Shown in pieces: positions 9,017 through 17,543 of a stretch of DNA of 64,000 bases; the first letter of the stretch is position 1; each line of letters opens with the position of its first letter. Under the pieces are notes generated by a model. It saw only the letters and a program-made list of their open reading frames with translations. It ran no database searches and was not told the origin of the DNA. The translations under genes and the position numbers were made by a program. The stretch covers positions 138,196 to 202,195 of the forward strand of contig JBMNGG010000004.1 of the NCBI GenBank assembly GCA_050949705.1, in the 5' to 3' direction. The stretch comes from JBMNGG01 sp050949705. GTDB taxonomy: Bacteria > Bacillota > Thermosediminibacteria > Thermosediminibacterales > Tepidanaerobacteraceae.

Positions 9017-9718
9017 ATGCTTGAAATTAATAATTTGACTGTTAAATACGGAAAAATCAAAGCACTTTCTAATGTTTCACTTAAAGTAGAGAAGGGAAAG
9101 CTTACTACCCTGCTGGGTGCCAATGGTGCCGGAAAGACTACTCTTCTTAACACGATCTCTGGTCTTCTTAAGCCAGTTTCAGGCGAAATTATCTACGAAG
9201 GACAGCACATAGAAGGCAAGCCGACCGATGCAATTGTACGCATCGGTGTGGCCCAGTGTTGTGAAGGGCGTAAGGTATTCCCTCGTCAAACTGTTCATGA
9301 AAATCTCCGGTTAGGTGCTTTTACCCGTAAAGATAATGAAATAGAGAAAGACATCGAGAAATTTTATAAAAAGTTTCCCCGCCTAGGCGAACGCAGAAAC
9401 CACAGAGCCGGCTTTTTGTCTGGTGGAGAGCAGCAAATGATGGCAATTTGTCGTGCGTTAATGTCTAGGCCAAAACTACTGTTACTCGACGAGCCTTCAA
9501 TGGGACTTGCTCCTCTAGTTGTTGCTGAAGTTTTTGAGCTAATAAAAGAACTAAAAGAGGAAGGCATAACAATTTTGCTGGTAGAGCAGAATGCCAATAT
9601 GGCACTAAAGATTGCTGACAAAGGTTACATTTTGGAAGTCGGTGAAATAGTAGCAGAAGATACTGCAGCTAACCTATTATGCAGTGATATCGTACAAAAG
9701 TCTTATCTTGGTGGATAG
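9017..9718 (+). CDS. livF: Branched-chain-type amino acid ABC transporter ATP-binding protein
   Basis: 233 residues with Walker A GANGAGKTTLL, signature FLSGGEQQMMAICRAL and Walker B LLLLDEPSMGLAP, the last being typical of LivF. Start at ATG 9017 is set by AGGGAGG at 9001-9007; an in-frame ATG 36 bp upstream would overlap livG and lacks a site. Last gene of the liv operon; no clear terminator follows, so some readthrough into the GRE module at 10035 is possible. Confidence 0.95.
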   Translation: MLEINNLTVKYGKIKALSNVSLKVEKGKLTTLLGANGAGKTTLLNTISGLLKPVSGEIIYEGQHIEGKPTDAIVRIGVAQCCEGRKVFPRQTVHENLRLGAFTRKDNEIEKDIEKFYKKFPRLGERRNHRAGFLSGGEQQMMAICRALMSRPKLLLLDEPSMGLAPLVVAEVFELIKELKEEGITILLVEQNANMALKIADKGYILEVGEIVAEDTAANLLCSDIVQKSYLGG

Positions 9719-9810
9719 TGATATTCAAGTAGACGAGATAAAGCAATAATGGCTGGTTGCAATTGGTCTTCGATATGTTTAGTAATAGCGAGATAAAATA
9801 TGAAACTTCC

Positions 9811-9831
9811 GCGATATATATTAGATATCGC
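9811..9831. promoter_or_regulatory. Inverted repeat, possible operator of GRE copy A
   Basis: Perfect 7-bp arms GCGATAT/ATATCGC (9811-9817 and 9825-9831) separated by 7 bp, in AT-rich DNA upstream of the first GRE activase gene. No matching regulator can be assigned. Confidence 0.3.
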
Positions 9832-9907
9832 CACATTTTAAAAAAGAGAGGGGATCATCAATAGCCTTGGCAATGATAATAACTTGCTGAGCTATACTTC
9901 GCAGATT

Positions 9908-9923
9908 AGAGTGTGTACACTCT
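9908..9923. promoter_or_regulatory. Near-palindrome AGAGTGT-GT-ACACTCT
   Basis: Perfect 7-bp arms with a 2-bp centre, 112 bp upstream of the activase start. Size and symmetry suit a dimeric repressor such as a GntR-type protein; the regulator is unknown. Confidence 0.35.
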
Positions 9924-10034
9924 GGAAATTGTCCAAGCCTCCCAATTCTAGATGTTCTGAGGTTTCTGTGGTGAGAAAACAGTTTCTTTAAAATGCAAGA
10001 TCCCCCAAAATATCCAAGAAAGAAGGGTTAAGGG

Positions 10035-10943
10035 ATGGAAAAAGGAATAGTTTTCAACATACAGAAATTATCGATTCATGACGGACCGGGAATCAGGACA
10101 TTAGTTTTTCTAAAGGGCTGCCCTTTACGCTGCTTGTGGTGTTCAAACCCAGAATCACAAAAAGCAAAACCGCAAGTAGCATCCTTTCACAAGAGATGTA
10201 TAGGGTGTGGAGTCTGTGAAGTAGTATGTCCCCAAAAAGCCATAAAAGAAATAGACGGTCTATATATAATAGACGACGAGCTTTGCGATGATTGTGGAAT
10301 ATGCGTAAAAGAGTGTTACACAAATTCCAAACAATTTATGGGCAAAGAAATGACAGTAGAAGAAGTAGTAGAAGAAGTTATGAAAGACAACATGTTTTAC
10401 AAGAGATCCGGAGGGGGCGTAACTTTTTCAGGCGGAGAACCTTTAATGCAACCAGCTTTTCTCTTAGCCCTACTTAAAGAATTTAAAAAACAAAACGTAA
10501 ACACAGCAATAGAGACGAGCGGCTATTGTGATACAGAAGTTTTAAAAGAAATAGCAGATTACCTAGATATAATTCACTATGACATAAAACATATGGACAC
10601 AGACATTCATAAAAAGATAACTGGAGTATCCAACGAACTCATATTAAAGAACCTAAAAGCATTAGATAGCAAGCGAAAGAAGATAATAGTTCGGATTCCC
10701 ATAATTCCCACATATAACGATTCTGAGGAACATATAAAAAGCGTAGTTGACTTTTGCTCCGACTTAAAATCTGTAGAAAAGATAGAATTGCTACCCTATC
10801 ACAATCTTGGAGAATACAAGTATAAAAGCATAAATAGAGAATACGAACTTTCAGAATTAAAAACACCTGACAAAGAACACATGGAAAAGCTATTAAACAT
10901 CGTACAAGATGCAGGTATACCTTGTGAAATAGTTGAGGCTTAA
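10035..10943 (+). CDS. Glycyl radical enzyme activase (radical SAM), copy A
   Basis: 302 residues. The radical-SAM cluster motif CX3CX2C is GCPLRCLWCSNP (C29, C33, C36), followed by two ferredoxin-type 4Fe-4S motifs, CIGCGVCEVVCP (C55-C65) and CDDCGICVKEC (C84-C94), then GGVTFSGGEPLMQ, the SAM-binding GGE motif. The extra ferredoxin insert is typical of activases of the glycerol dehydratase/HypD/CutC group and not of pyruvate formate-lyase activase. It abstracts H from the glycine of its partner to make the glycyl radical. Partner GRE follows after 71 bp. The protein is identical in sequence to copy B. Confidence 0.95.
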   Translation: MEKGIVFNIQKLSIHDGPGIRTLVFLKGCPLRCLWCSNPESQKAKPQVASFHKRCIGCGVCEVVCPQKAIKEIDGLYIIDDELCDDCGICVKECYTNSKQFMGKEMTVEEVVEEVMKDNMFYKRSGGGVTFSGGEPLMQPAFLLALLKEFKKQNVNTAIETSGYCDTEVLKEIADYLDIIHYDIKHMDTDIHKKITGVSNELILKNLKALDSKRKKIIVRIPIIPTYNDSEEHIKSVVDFCSDLKSVEKIELLPYHNLGEYKYKSINREYELSELKTPDKEHMEKLLNIVQDAGIPCEIVEA

Positions 10944-11014
10944 TAGCTAATTAACATATATTAGCGAAAATTTATTTTTAATTACAAAAATAAATTCAAA
11001 AGGAGGCTATGATA

Positions 11015-13378
11015 ATGCTAACACCAAGAGTAAAGAAGCTAAAAGAACAGCTTCGTTCTACAAAACCGAATATTTGTGTTGAAAGAGCTAAATTAACCAC
11101 CGAAGCCTACAAGAAATTTTTTAACGAACCTCCTGTATTATTGCGCGCTAAGTTACTAGACTACTTGTTAGAAAACAAGTCAATAGTTATAAACGAAGGA
11201 GAACTAATCGTTGGAAACTTGGGTAGCAAATACAGAAGTGCACCGGTATTTCCAGAATACGGAGCAAGATGGATAATTAACGAAATAGATGAATTTCCAA
11301 CAAGAGGAACAGATCCTTTATACATTTCAGAAGAAGAAAAGTCCGAACTTCTAGATATATTAGGAGAGTGGGACGGAAAAGGTTTTGCAGAGGTAGCAGA
11401 ATCCTACCTAAGCGAAGAAGTTCTTGAAGCTGAAAGAGCCGGCGTATTATCAGTAGGTTCCAGAATCACCTCTACAGGTCACGTAGTACCAAACTATCCT
11501 AAACTACTAAACCTTGGATTAGTAGGCATAATGGAACAAGCAGAAGAAGAAATGGCAAAAATAGGCCCAAGGACACATGACAACCAAAGAAAACACGATT
11601 TTCTAAACGCAGCAATAATAACCTGTAAAGCAGCCATAAAATTTGCCGAAAGATTTTCCGCCAAAGCAAAAGAACTAAGTGAAAACACGGAAGACCCCGT
11701 AAGAAAGAAAGAACTATTAGAAATAGCAGAGATATGCAAACATGTGCCCAAGAATCCCCCCAGAAGTTTCCATGAAGCATTACAGTTCCAGTGGTTTATA
11801 CATTTAATCATGCAAATAGAGACAAATGGTCACTCAATAGGCTTGGGAAGATTTGACCAACACATGTATAAATACTACAAAGAAGATATAGAAAGCGGAA
11901 AAATAACAAGAGATGAAGCAATAGAACTTATCCAATGTATGTGGATAAAAATGACAGAACTCCTTAAGATAAGAGACAGATTCGAAGCAGAAGCCTTTGC
12001 AGGCTACCCCTTATGGCAGAACATGGCAATAGGAGGTCAAACCCCTGAAGGCTTAGATGCAACAAATGAACTTTCATTTGCCATACTAGATGCATATAGA
12101 GGAGTTCAGACCGTACAACCATCCTGCTCATTTAGACATCATGACAACATAAATAGAGAATTTTTCCGTAAAGCCTTAAAAATGTCCCAAGACGGCTTAG
12201 CAATGCCAGCATTTTACAACGACAAACTAGTTATACCCTTAGTATTAGCAAAAGGCGCAACAATAGAAGAAGCACGAGATTGGAGTATAGAAGGATGTGT
12301 AGAACCTTTTGTAACCGGTAAATCAGATGGAAGACCCGTAGTTGGATACATTAACGGTCTTAAAATAATAGAATTGATACTAAATAACGGAGTAGACCCA
12401 CTAACCGGCAAACAAATAGGTTTAAAAACAGGAGAACTAGACACATTTAAGAGCTTAGACGACATAATGGTAGCCTTTGAGAAGAACCTAAAGCACTTCA
12501 TCAAACTAATGCTTGACAGCTATAACATAGTAGGCTCCCTACATGCAACAAGACTACCTGCAGTATTTGCATCAATAACAGTAGATGACTGCATAGCAAA
12601 GGGTAAGTCACTACAAGAAGGAGGAGCAAAATACAACTTCTCCGCAGCCTTTATTACAGCATTAGCAAACACCGTAGACTCATTAGCAGCAATAGAAGAA
12701 GTAGTATTTAAAGACAAGACCCTAACCCTTAAAGAACTAAATGAGATACTAAAAACAAACTTTGAAGGCAATGAAAGAATAAGACAACTACTTATCAACA
12801 AACCACCTAAATATGGAAATGATAATGATTTCGTAGACGGCTTAGCAAGAAAAATCCTTGCAATGTATAACCATGAACTAGAAAACTATAGAGACTCTCG
12901 TGGAGGCAAATACATTTTAACAGTATTATCAACATCCTTTAATGTATTACAAGGCAAATGCACAGGAGCATCTCCTGATGGTCGCAAAGCCTTTGAACCG
13001 AATTCCGACAACGCATCACCCTATGTAGGAAGAGACGTAAAAGGCCCCACAGCAGTATTAAAATCAGTAGCGAAAATAGACCAAATGAATTCTCTTGCAG
13101 GAGCCCTATTGAATTTAAAATTCGACTCGAACATAGTAAAAGGAGAAAAAGGTCTAGACATTCTAGAAAACGTAGTAGAAACATACTTTGATCTGATGGG
13201 AGAACATATACAGTTTAATGTTGCAAGTGCAGAGACCTTAAAAGCCGCACAAAAGAATCCTGAAGAATATGCAAACCTAATGGTAAGAGTTGCAGGATAT
13301 TCCGCATACTTTATAGAACTTGACAAAGCTGTTCAAGATAATATTATCGCAAGAACAGCACATAATGAAGCATCATAA
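11015..13378 (+). CDS. Glycyl radical enzyme, HypD/glycerol dehydratase-like, substrate unknown, copy A
   Basis: 787 residues. Catalytic EGCVEP gives the thiyl Cys C428 and base E430; the radical loop RVAGYSAYF carries Gly761. Other conserved pocket positions are H156 (TGHVVPNY) and H273-S274 (NGHSIGLGRFDQ). It lacks the adjacent Cys pair of pyruvate formate-lyase. After GCVEP it reads GRPVVGY, where the glycerol dehydratase, as I recall it, has a WHD motif with a diol-binding Asp, so it is not an obvious diol dehydratase. The GYIN...KQIG stretch resembles trans-4-hydroxyproline dehydratase, but that identity is not established. ATG 11015 is chosen (AGGAGG 11001-11006, 8-nt spacing) over ATG 11009. 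No microcompartment genes are nearby. Confidence 0.9.
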   Translation: MLTPRVKKLKEQLRSTKPNICVERAKLTTEAYKKFFNEPPVLLRAKLLDYLLENKSIVINEGELIVGNLGSKYRSAPVFPEYGARWIINEIDEFPTRGTDPLYISEEEKSELLDILGEWDGKGFAEVAESYLSEEVLEAERAGVLSVGSRITSTGHVVPNYPKLLNLGLVGIMEQAEEEMAKIGPRTHDNQRKHDFLNAAIITCKAAIKFAERFSAKAKELSENTEDPVRKKELLEIAEICKHVPKNPPRSFHEALQFQWFIHLIMQIETNGHSIGLGRFDQHMYKYYKEDIESGKITRDEAIELIQCMWIKMTELLKIRDRFEAEAFAGYPLWQNMAIGGQTPEGLDATNELSFAILDAYRGVQTVQPSCSFRHHDNINREFFRKALKMSQDGLAMPAFYNDKLVIPLVLAKGATIEEARDWSIEGCVEPFVTGKSDGRPVVGYINGLKIIELILNNGVDPLTGKQIGLKTGELDTFKSLDDIMVAFEKNLKHFIKLMLDSYNIVGSLHATRLPAVFASITVDDCIAKGKSLQEGGAKYNFSAAFITALANTVDSLAAIEEVVFKDKTLTLKELNEILKTNFEGNERIRQLLINKPPKYGNDNDFVDGLARKILAMYNHELENYRDSRGGKYILTVLSTSFNVLQGKCTGASPDGRKAFEPNSDNASPYVGRDVKGPTAVLKSVAKIDQMNSLAGALLNLKFDSNIVKGEKGLDILENVVETYFDLMGEHIQFNVASAETLKAAQKNPEEYANLMVRVAGYSAYFIELDKAVQDNIIARTAHNEAS

Positions 13379-13433
13379 TGGTATAAATTTATTTAATACT
13401 TAAATATTTATACCCAGCAAGAATGCACAACTG

Positions 13434-13478
13434 AAAAACCCCAATTTTATATTGACTTATTTTAAATTGGGGTTTTTT
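13434..13478 (+). terminator. Intrinsic terminator after GRE copy A
   Basis: Arms 13435-13447 and 13464-13476 pair over 13 bp (AAAACCCC.../...GGGGTTTT), ending in a run of six T. The arms resemble those after copy B although the surrounding DNA differs. Confidence 0.85.
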
Positions 13479-13502
13479 AAATAAAAAAAATATATAAGCG
13501 GG

Positions 13503-14384
13503 ATGATGAAAATTATGAATAGCAGAGTAACAGGAAAAACAAAACTTTTTGCCAGTATTGGCGATCCAGTTGAACATAGTCTATCGCCTGAAATACACAA
13601 CAGTATTTTTGATTTAAATAATTTAAATAATGTTCACTTGCCAATAAAAATTACTACAGAGAATCTAGAAAAATATATTATTGTGCTAAGAAATAATTTT
13701 ACCGGGTTAAGTGTAACAAAACCTCATAAGCAAAAAATAATACCTTATTTAGATGAGCTAGATGAAGAAGCCAAGTGGTATGGAGCTGTAAATGCTATAA
13801 AAGTGGAAAATGGAAAAATGATCGGATACAATACCGATGGCCATGGTTTTGTTAGAGCTTTGGAATCAGAAGGAATTGATATTACAGGGAAAAAAGTACT
13901 ACTTATCGGAGCAGGTGGTGCTGCTAGCGTTGTTGCAAATGAACTACTAAAATTAGGAGCAGATTTAACCATAAGTAACAGAACAATAAAAAAAGCTGAA
14001 GAGTTAAAAGAAAGATTGGCAACTAGATGGGATTCGGAAAGAATAAAAATATGCAGAGTGGATGACTTACAATCAGGATATTACGGAATTGTTAATGCTA
14101 CATCTGTAGGAATGTATCCTGAAATAAACGGAATGCCTATAAAAGAAGATGTTCTAAAGGGAGCAAGTTTTGTATTTGATTTAATATATAATCCTTATCA
14201 CACTCAATTGTTACAAAAAGCACAAGCTTATGGATGTAAATGTATAAATGGCTTTTCTATGTTGTTTTATCAAGCCGTAAAGGCTCAGGAAATTTGGACA
14301 GGTTTAACCCATGATAAAGACGCATTAGTATCATTGATGAATGAGATTGAGAATTATTTTCATAACATGAATGCAAAAAAGTAA
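13503..14384 (+). CDS. aroE: Shikimate/quinate 5-dehydrogenase family protein
   Basis: 293 residues of the AroE family: N-terminal substrate domain with GDPVEHSLSPEIHN (about 19-32) and SVTKPHKQK with the catalytic Lys, then NTDGHGF and a Rossmann motif GAGGAASVVANEL with the NADP-type NRT. Shikimate dehydrogenase reduces 3-dehydroshikimate with NADPH; paralogues (YdiB, quinate dehydrogenases) run in the catabolic direction. No other aro genes are near; it lies between the GRE terminator and aspA, so a catabolic role linked to the GRE is possible but unproven. ATG 13503 is used; ATG 13506 and 13515 are alternatives and none has a strong ribosome binding site. Confidence 0.85.
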   Translation: MMKIMNSRVTGKTKLFASIGDPVEHSLSPEIHNSIFDLNNLNNVHLPIKITTENLEKYIIVLRNNFTGLSVTKPHKQKIIPYLDELDEEAKWYGAVNAIKVENGKMIGYNTDGHGFVRALESEGIDITGKKVLLIGAGGAASVVANELLKLGADLTISNRTIKKAEELKERLATRWDSERIKICRVDDLQSGYYGIVNATSVGMYPEINGMPIKEDVLKGASFVFDLIYNPYHTQLLQKAQAYGCKCINGFSMLFYQAVKAQEIWTGLTHDKDALVSLMNEIENYFHNMNAKK

Positions 14385-14661
14385 TATCATAAAAATCTTT
14401 GAATTTTTATCTATTCCAAGTCTATGTGAATTTACATTAAAATTGTATTGATTAGATAAGTAACAAGGTTAAACAGAATATGAATCGTATAAATAAAATA
14501 TTTCATTTATATAAGAGCAAACTTAGTATCAATGTTAAACACTGTTCTCAATTATTCTGTATACTGTATAAAGCAGCAGATATGAAATTAAATCTGTTAC
14601 AATAATTTACTTTTAAGAACGTTTAACCTAACAAAAATGACTTTTTAAAGGAGGAAGTTAA

Positions 14662-16050
14662 ATGTCAAACCAACGAATAGAAAAAGACCTATTAGGAGAA
14701 AAGGAAATACCCAAAGAAGCGTATTATGGCATACAAACCCAACGCGCATTAGAAAACTTCCCAATTACCGGCTATACACCCAACAAAGAACTGATAAAAG
14801 CCATAGTAATGGTCAAAAAAGCAGCAGCACTGGCAAATATGAAAGTAGGGCAACTAGATAAAGAAAAAGCAGAAGCTATAATTAAAGCAGCCGACGAAAT
14901 ATTAGAAGGGAAATATATAGATCATTTTGTAGTGGACGTCATACAAGGTGGTGCTGGCACATCCCTTAACATGAACGCTAACGAAGTAATCGCAAATAGA
15001 GCCATAGAAATCCTAGGAGGAGAAAAAGGCAACTACAAACTAATCTCACCAAACACCCATGTAAACATGTCCCAATCAACCAACGATGCATTCCCCACAG
15101 CTATAAGAATTGCCATATTAAACCTAGTTAAAAACCTACTGAAAGAACTAGAAGAATTAGACAAAGCCCTAATGGCCAAAGCAAAAGAATTCGATGATGT
15201 AATAAAGATGGGTCGTACACACCTTCAAGATGCCGTTCCAATTCGCCTAGGCCAAGAATTTAGCGCATATGCCAAAGCAATAAGAAGAGACATCGACAGA
15301 ATAAAAACAGCGTCAGAAGCCCTAAACGAAGTAAACATGGGAGCCACAGCAGTAGGTACTGGCTTAAATGCAAAAATAAAATATATCGAATCAGTAATAG
15401 AAAACCTAAGAGAAATTACCGGTCTACCCATCTGTGGCACTGACAACATGGTAGATGCAACACAAAATACCGATACACTTGCAGCATTTTCAAGCAGCCT
15501 AAAACTACTGGCATTAAACCTATCCAAGATAGCCAATGACCTAAGACTAATGGCATCAGGCCCAAGAACCGGAATAAAAGAAATAAACCTACCTGCCATG
15601 CAGCCAGGTTCATCAATCATGCCAGGCAAAGTAAACCCAGTTATGGCAGAAGTGGTAAACCAAGTGGCCTTCCAAGTAATTGGCAATGACCACACTGTTG
15701 CCCTTGCAGTAAAAGCAGGTCAACTAGAACTAAACGTCATGGAACCTGTAATGGTATTTAACATAATACAATCTATGGAGATACTTACAAATGTACTAAA
15801 AGTCTTTAGAGAAAAATGCATAAATGGAATAACAGCAAACAAAGAAAGATGTCAAGACATGGTAGAAAAAAGCGTGGGCATCATTACCGCATTAGTACCC
15901 TATATAGGTTATGAAGAATCATCAAACCTTGCAAAAGAAGTTATGAAAAGCGACAAAACAGTGCCCGAATTAGTATCAGAAAAAGGCATATTAACTCCCG
16001 AACAAATAAAAGCAGTGTTAAGTCCCAAGGCAATGACAGAACCTAAATAA
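14662..16050 (+). CDS. aspA: Aspartate ammonia-lyase
   Basis: 462 residues of the fumarase/aspartase superfamily. The signature GSSIMPGKVNP (316-326) carries the mobile catalytic Ser. The N-terminus RIEKDLLGEKEIPKEAYYGI and the whole length match AspA rather than class II fumarase or argininosuccinate lyase. Converts L-aspartate to fumarate and ammonia. An AGGAGGAAG site precedes the ATG. Followed directly by class I fumarase subunits and malic enzyme, giving an aspartate to fumarate to malate to pyruvate route. The 277 bp upstream are AT-rich with no gene and probably hold the promoter. Confidence 0.93.
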   Translation: MSNQRIEKDLLGEKEIPKEAYYGIQTQRALENFPITGYTPNKELIKAIVMVKKAAALANMKVGQLDKEKAEAIIKAADEILEGKYIDHFVVDVIQGGAGTSLNMNANEVIANRAIEILGGEKGNYKLISPNTHVNMSQSTNDAFPTAIRIAILNLVKNLLKELEELDKALMAKAKEFDDVIKMGRTHLQDAVPIRLGQEFSAYAKAIRRDIDRIKTASEALNEVNMGATAVGTGLNAKIKYIESVIENLREITGLPICGTDNMVDATQNTDTLAAFSSSLKLLALNLSKIANDLRLMASGPRTGIKEINLPAMQPGSSIMPGKVNPVMAEVVNQVAFQVIGNDHTVALAVKAGQLELNVMEPVMVFNIIQSMEILTNVLKVFREKCINGITANKERCQDMVEKSVGIITALVPYIGYEESSNLAKEVMKSDKTVPELVSEKGILTPEQIKAVLSPKAMTEPK

Positions 16051-16091
16051 AAAAGAAAATCTCGCCAAATATGGTTAATGAGGTGAATTAT

Positions 16092-16937
16092 GTGAGAGAG
16101 ATTAAAGCACAGGAAATAAAAGACACTGTTAAAGAACTATTCTTAAAAGCTAACTATCATATCGGAAAAGACATATATGACAAACTCAAAGAAAGATACG
16201 AAAAAGAAGAATCCGAGGTAGGCAAATCCGTATTAAATCAAATTATAAAAAATGATGAAATAGCAGCAAAAGAAGAAATAGCCCTATGTCAAGATACGGG
16301 TATGGCAGTTCTTTTTATAGAGCTTGGCCAAGAAGTTGCCATAGTAGATGGCGATTTTAACGAAGCCATAAATCAGGGAGTAAGAGAAGCATATAAAGAC
16401 GGATATTTAAGAAAGTCAGTAGTAAATGATCCTGTCTTTGACAGAATAAACACAAAAGACAACACACCAGCTATAACACACCTAAAAATAGTACCTGGAG
16501 ACAAAGTAAAGATAGCAGTAACTGCTAAAGGATTTGGCAGTGAAAACATGAGCAGAATAAAAATGCTAAAACCTGCCGATGGAGTAGAAGGAGTAAAAGA
16601 ATTCATAATAAAAACAGCAGTAGAAGCCGGCCCAAATCCTTGTCCGCCGATTATAGTAGGAGTAGGTATCGGAGGCACAATGGAAATGGCTGCAATACTA
16701 TCTAAAAAAGCTTTACTTAGACCTGTTGGAAAAAATAATGAAGATACAAGATATGCAAACCTTGAAAAAGAAATACTAGAAGAAATAAACAAATCCGGTA
16801 TAGGTCCTGCAGGTCTTGGCGGAAGAACCACAGCACTTTCGGTAAATATCGAATATTTACCCACCCATATTGCCGGTCTGCCGGTAGCGGTAAATATCTG
16901 CTGTCATGCATCCCGACATGCCGAAAAGACCATATAA
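16092..16937 (+). CDS. fumA: Class I fumarate hydratase, alpha subunit
   Basis: 281 residues of the N-terminal fumarase/tartrate dehydratase family. Iron-sulfur ligand motifs are visible: CQDTGMAV, NPCPPIIVGVGIGG and CCHASRHAEKTI. Catalyses reversible hydration of fumarate to malate together with the beta subunit, using an oxygen-labile 4Fe-4S cluster. GTG 16092 with GAGGTG at 16080-16085 gives the usual short N-terminus (REIKAQEIKDTV); ATG 16071 would add seven residues and lacks a site. Confidence 0.92.
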   Translation: MREIKAQEIKDTVKELFLKANYHIGKDIYDKLKERYEKEESEVGKSVLNQIIKNDEIAAKEEIALCQDTGMAVLFIELGQEVAIVDGDFNEAINQGVREAYKDGYLRKSVVNDPVFDRINTKDNTPAITHLKIVPGDKVKIAVTAKGFGSENMSRIKMLKPADGVEGVKEFIIKTAVEAGPNPCPPIIVGVGIGGTMEMAAILSKKALLRPVGKNNEDTRYANLEKEILEEINKSGIGPAGLGGRTTALSVNIEYLPTHIAGLPVAVNICCHASRHAEKTI

Positions 16938-16955
16938 ATGTAGGAGGGAAAACTG

Positions 16956-17513
16956 GTGGAAAATGTAATTAGAATAAAAACCCCCATTACTACAGAAGAA
17001 GTTAGAAAGCTAAAAGCTAGAGATAGTGTCCTGATAACAGGAGAGATTTACACAGGAAGGGATGCGGCCCACAAGCGACTAATAGAACTTTTAAAAAGTG
17101 GAAAAGAGCTTCCCATAGATTTAAATGGTCAGATAATATACTATGTAGGCCCTGCTCCTGCCAAACCTGGATATGCTTCAGGTCCTGCAGGCCCTACCAC
17201 AAGTTACAGAATGGATCCTTATGCACCAGAATTATTAAAACTAGGCCTTAAAGGAATGATTGGAAAAGGCACAAGATCCAAAGAAGTAATAGATGCAATG
17301 AAAGAAAACGGTGCAGTTTACTTTGGAGCTGTAGGCGGGGCAGCTGCCTTGATTTCCAAAAGCATAAAAAAAGTTGAAGTAGTCTGCTATGAAGACTTAG
17401 GTGCTGAGGCAATACACAAATTTTACGTAGAAGATTTCCCTGCAATAGTTGTCATAGATTCCGAAGGAAACAACCTTTACGAAACAGAACCAAAAAAATA
17501 TAAAATAAAATAA
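16956..17513 (+). CDS. fumB: Class I fumarate hydratase, beta subunit
   Basis: 185 residues, GTG start after TAGGAGGGAA. Contains the family core YVGPAPAKPGYASGPAGPTT and GKGTRSKEVIDAM. Encodes the C-terminal (swivelling) domain of class I fumarases, found as a separate subunit in strict anaerobes and archaea. Eighteen bases separate it from the alpha gene, and malic enzyme follows after 30 bp. L(+)-tartrate dehydratase is a homologous alternative, but the aspartase and malic enzyme neighbours favour fumarase. Confidence 0.92.
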   Translation: MENVIRIKTPITTEEVRKLKARDSVLITGEIYTGRDAAHKRLIELLKSGKELPIDLNGQIIYYVGPAPAKPGYASGPAGPTTSYRMDPYAPELLKLGLKGMIGKGTRSKEVIDAMKENGAVYFGAVGGAAALISKSIKKVEVVCYEDLGAEAIHKFYVEDFPAIVVIDSEGNNLYETEPKKYKIK

Positions 17514-17543
17514 AAAAACACTAAATAAACAGGAGGTATTTAA

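Larger units (their letters stand above)
9719..10034 (+). other. Intergenic region upstream of GRE module copy A
   Basis: 316 bp without a gene. It holds two inverted repeats (9811-9831 and 9908-9923) and, from 10003, the first 32 bases of the duplicated module including its GAAAGAAGGG-type leader. No intrinsic terminator for the liv operon is evident, and this sequence is unrelated to the region upstream of copy B until 10003. Confidence 0.6.
10003..13381. repeat. 3379-bp direct repeat, copy A (GRE activase plus GRE)
   Basis: Identical to 23375-26753 (offset 13372) as far as I can compare by eye, except a synonymous C/T at 12193/25565. It begins 32 bp before the activase start and ends 3 bp after the GRE stop, so exactly one two-gene transcription unit without promoter or terminator is duplicated. 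No terminal inverted repeats, transposase or target-site duplication are visible. Confidence 0.95.

Noticed and set aside
11015..13378. Naming the GRE pyruvate formate-lyase, glycerol dehydratase, choline TMA-lyase or benzylsuccinate synthase
   Set aside because: There is no adjacent Cys pair (PFL), no WHD-type motif after GCVEP (diol dehydratases), no cut microcompartment genes, and the length and context do not match benzylsuccinate synthase, so only the family is called.
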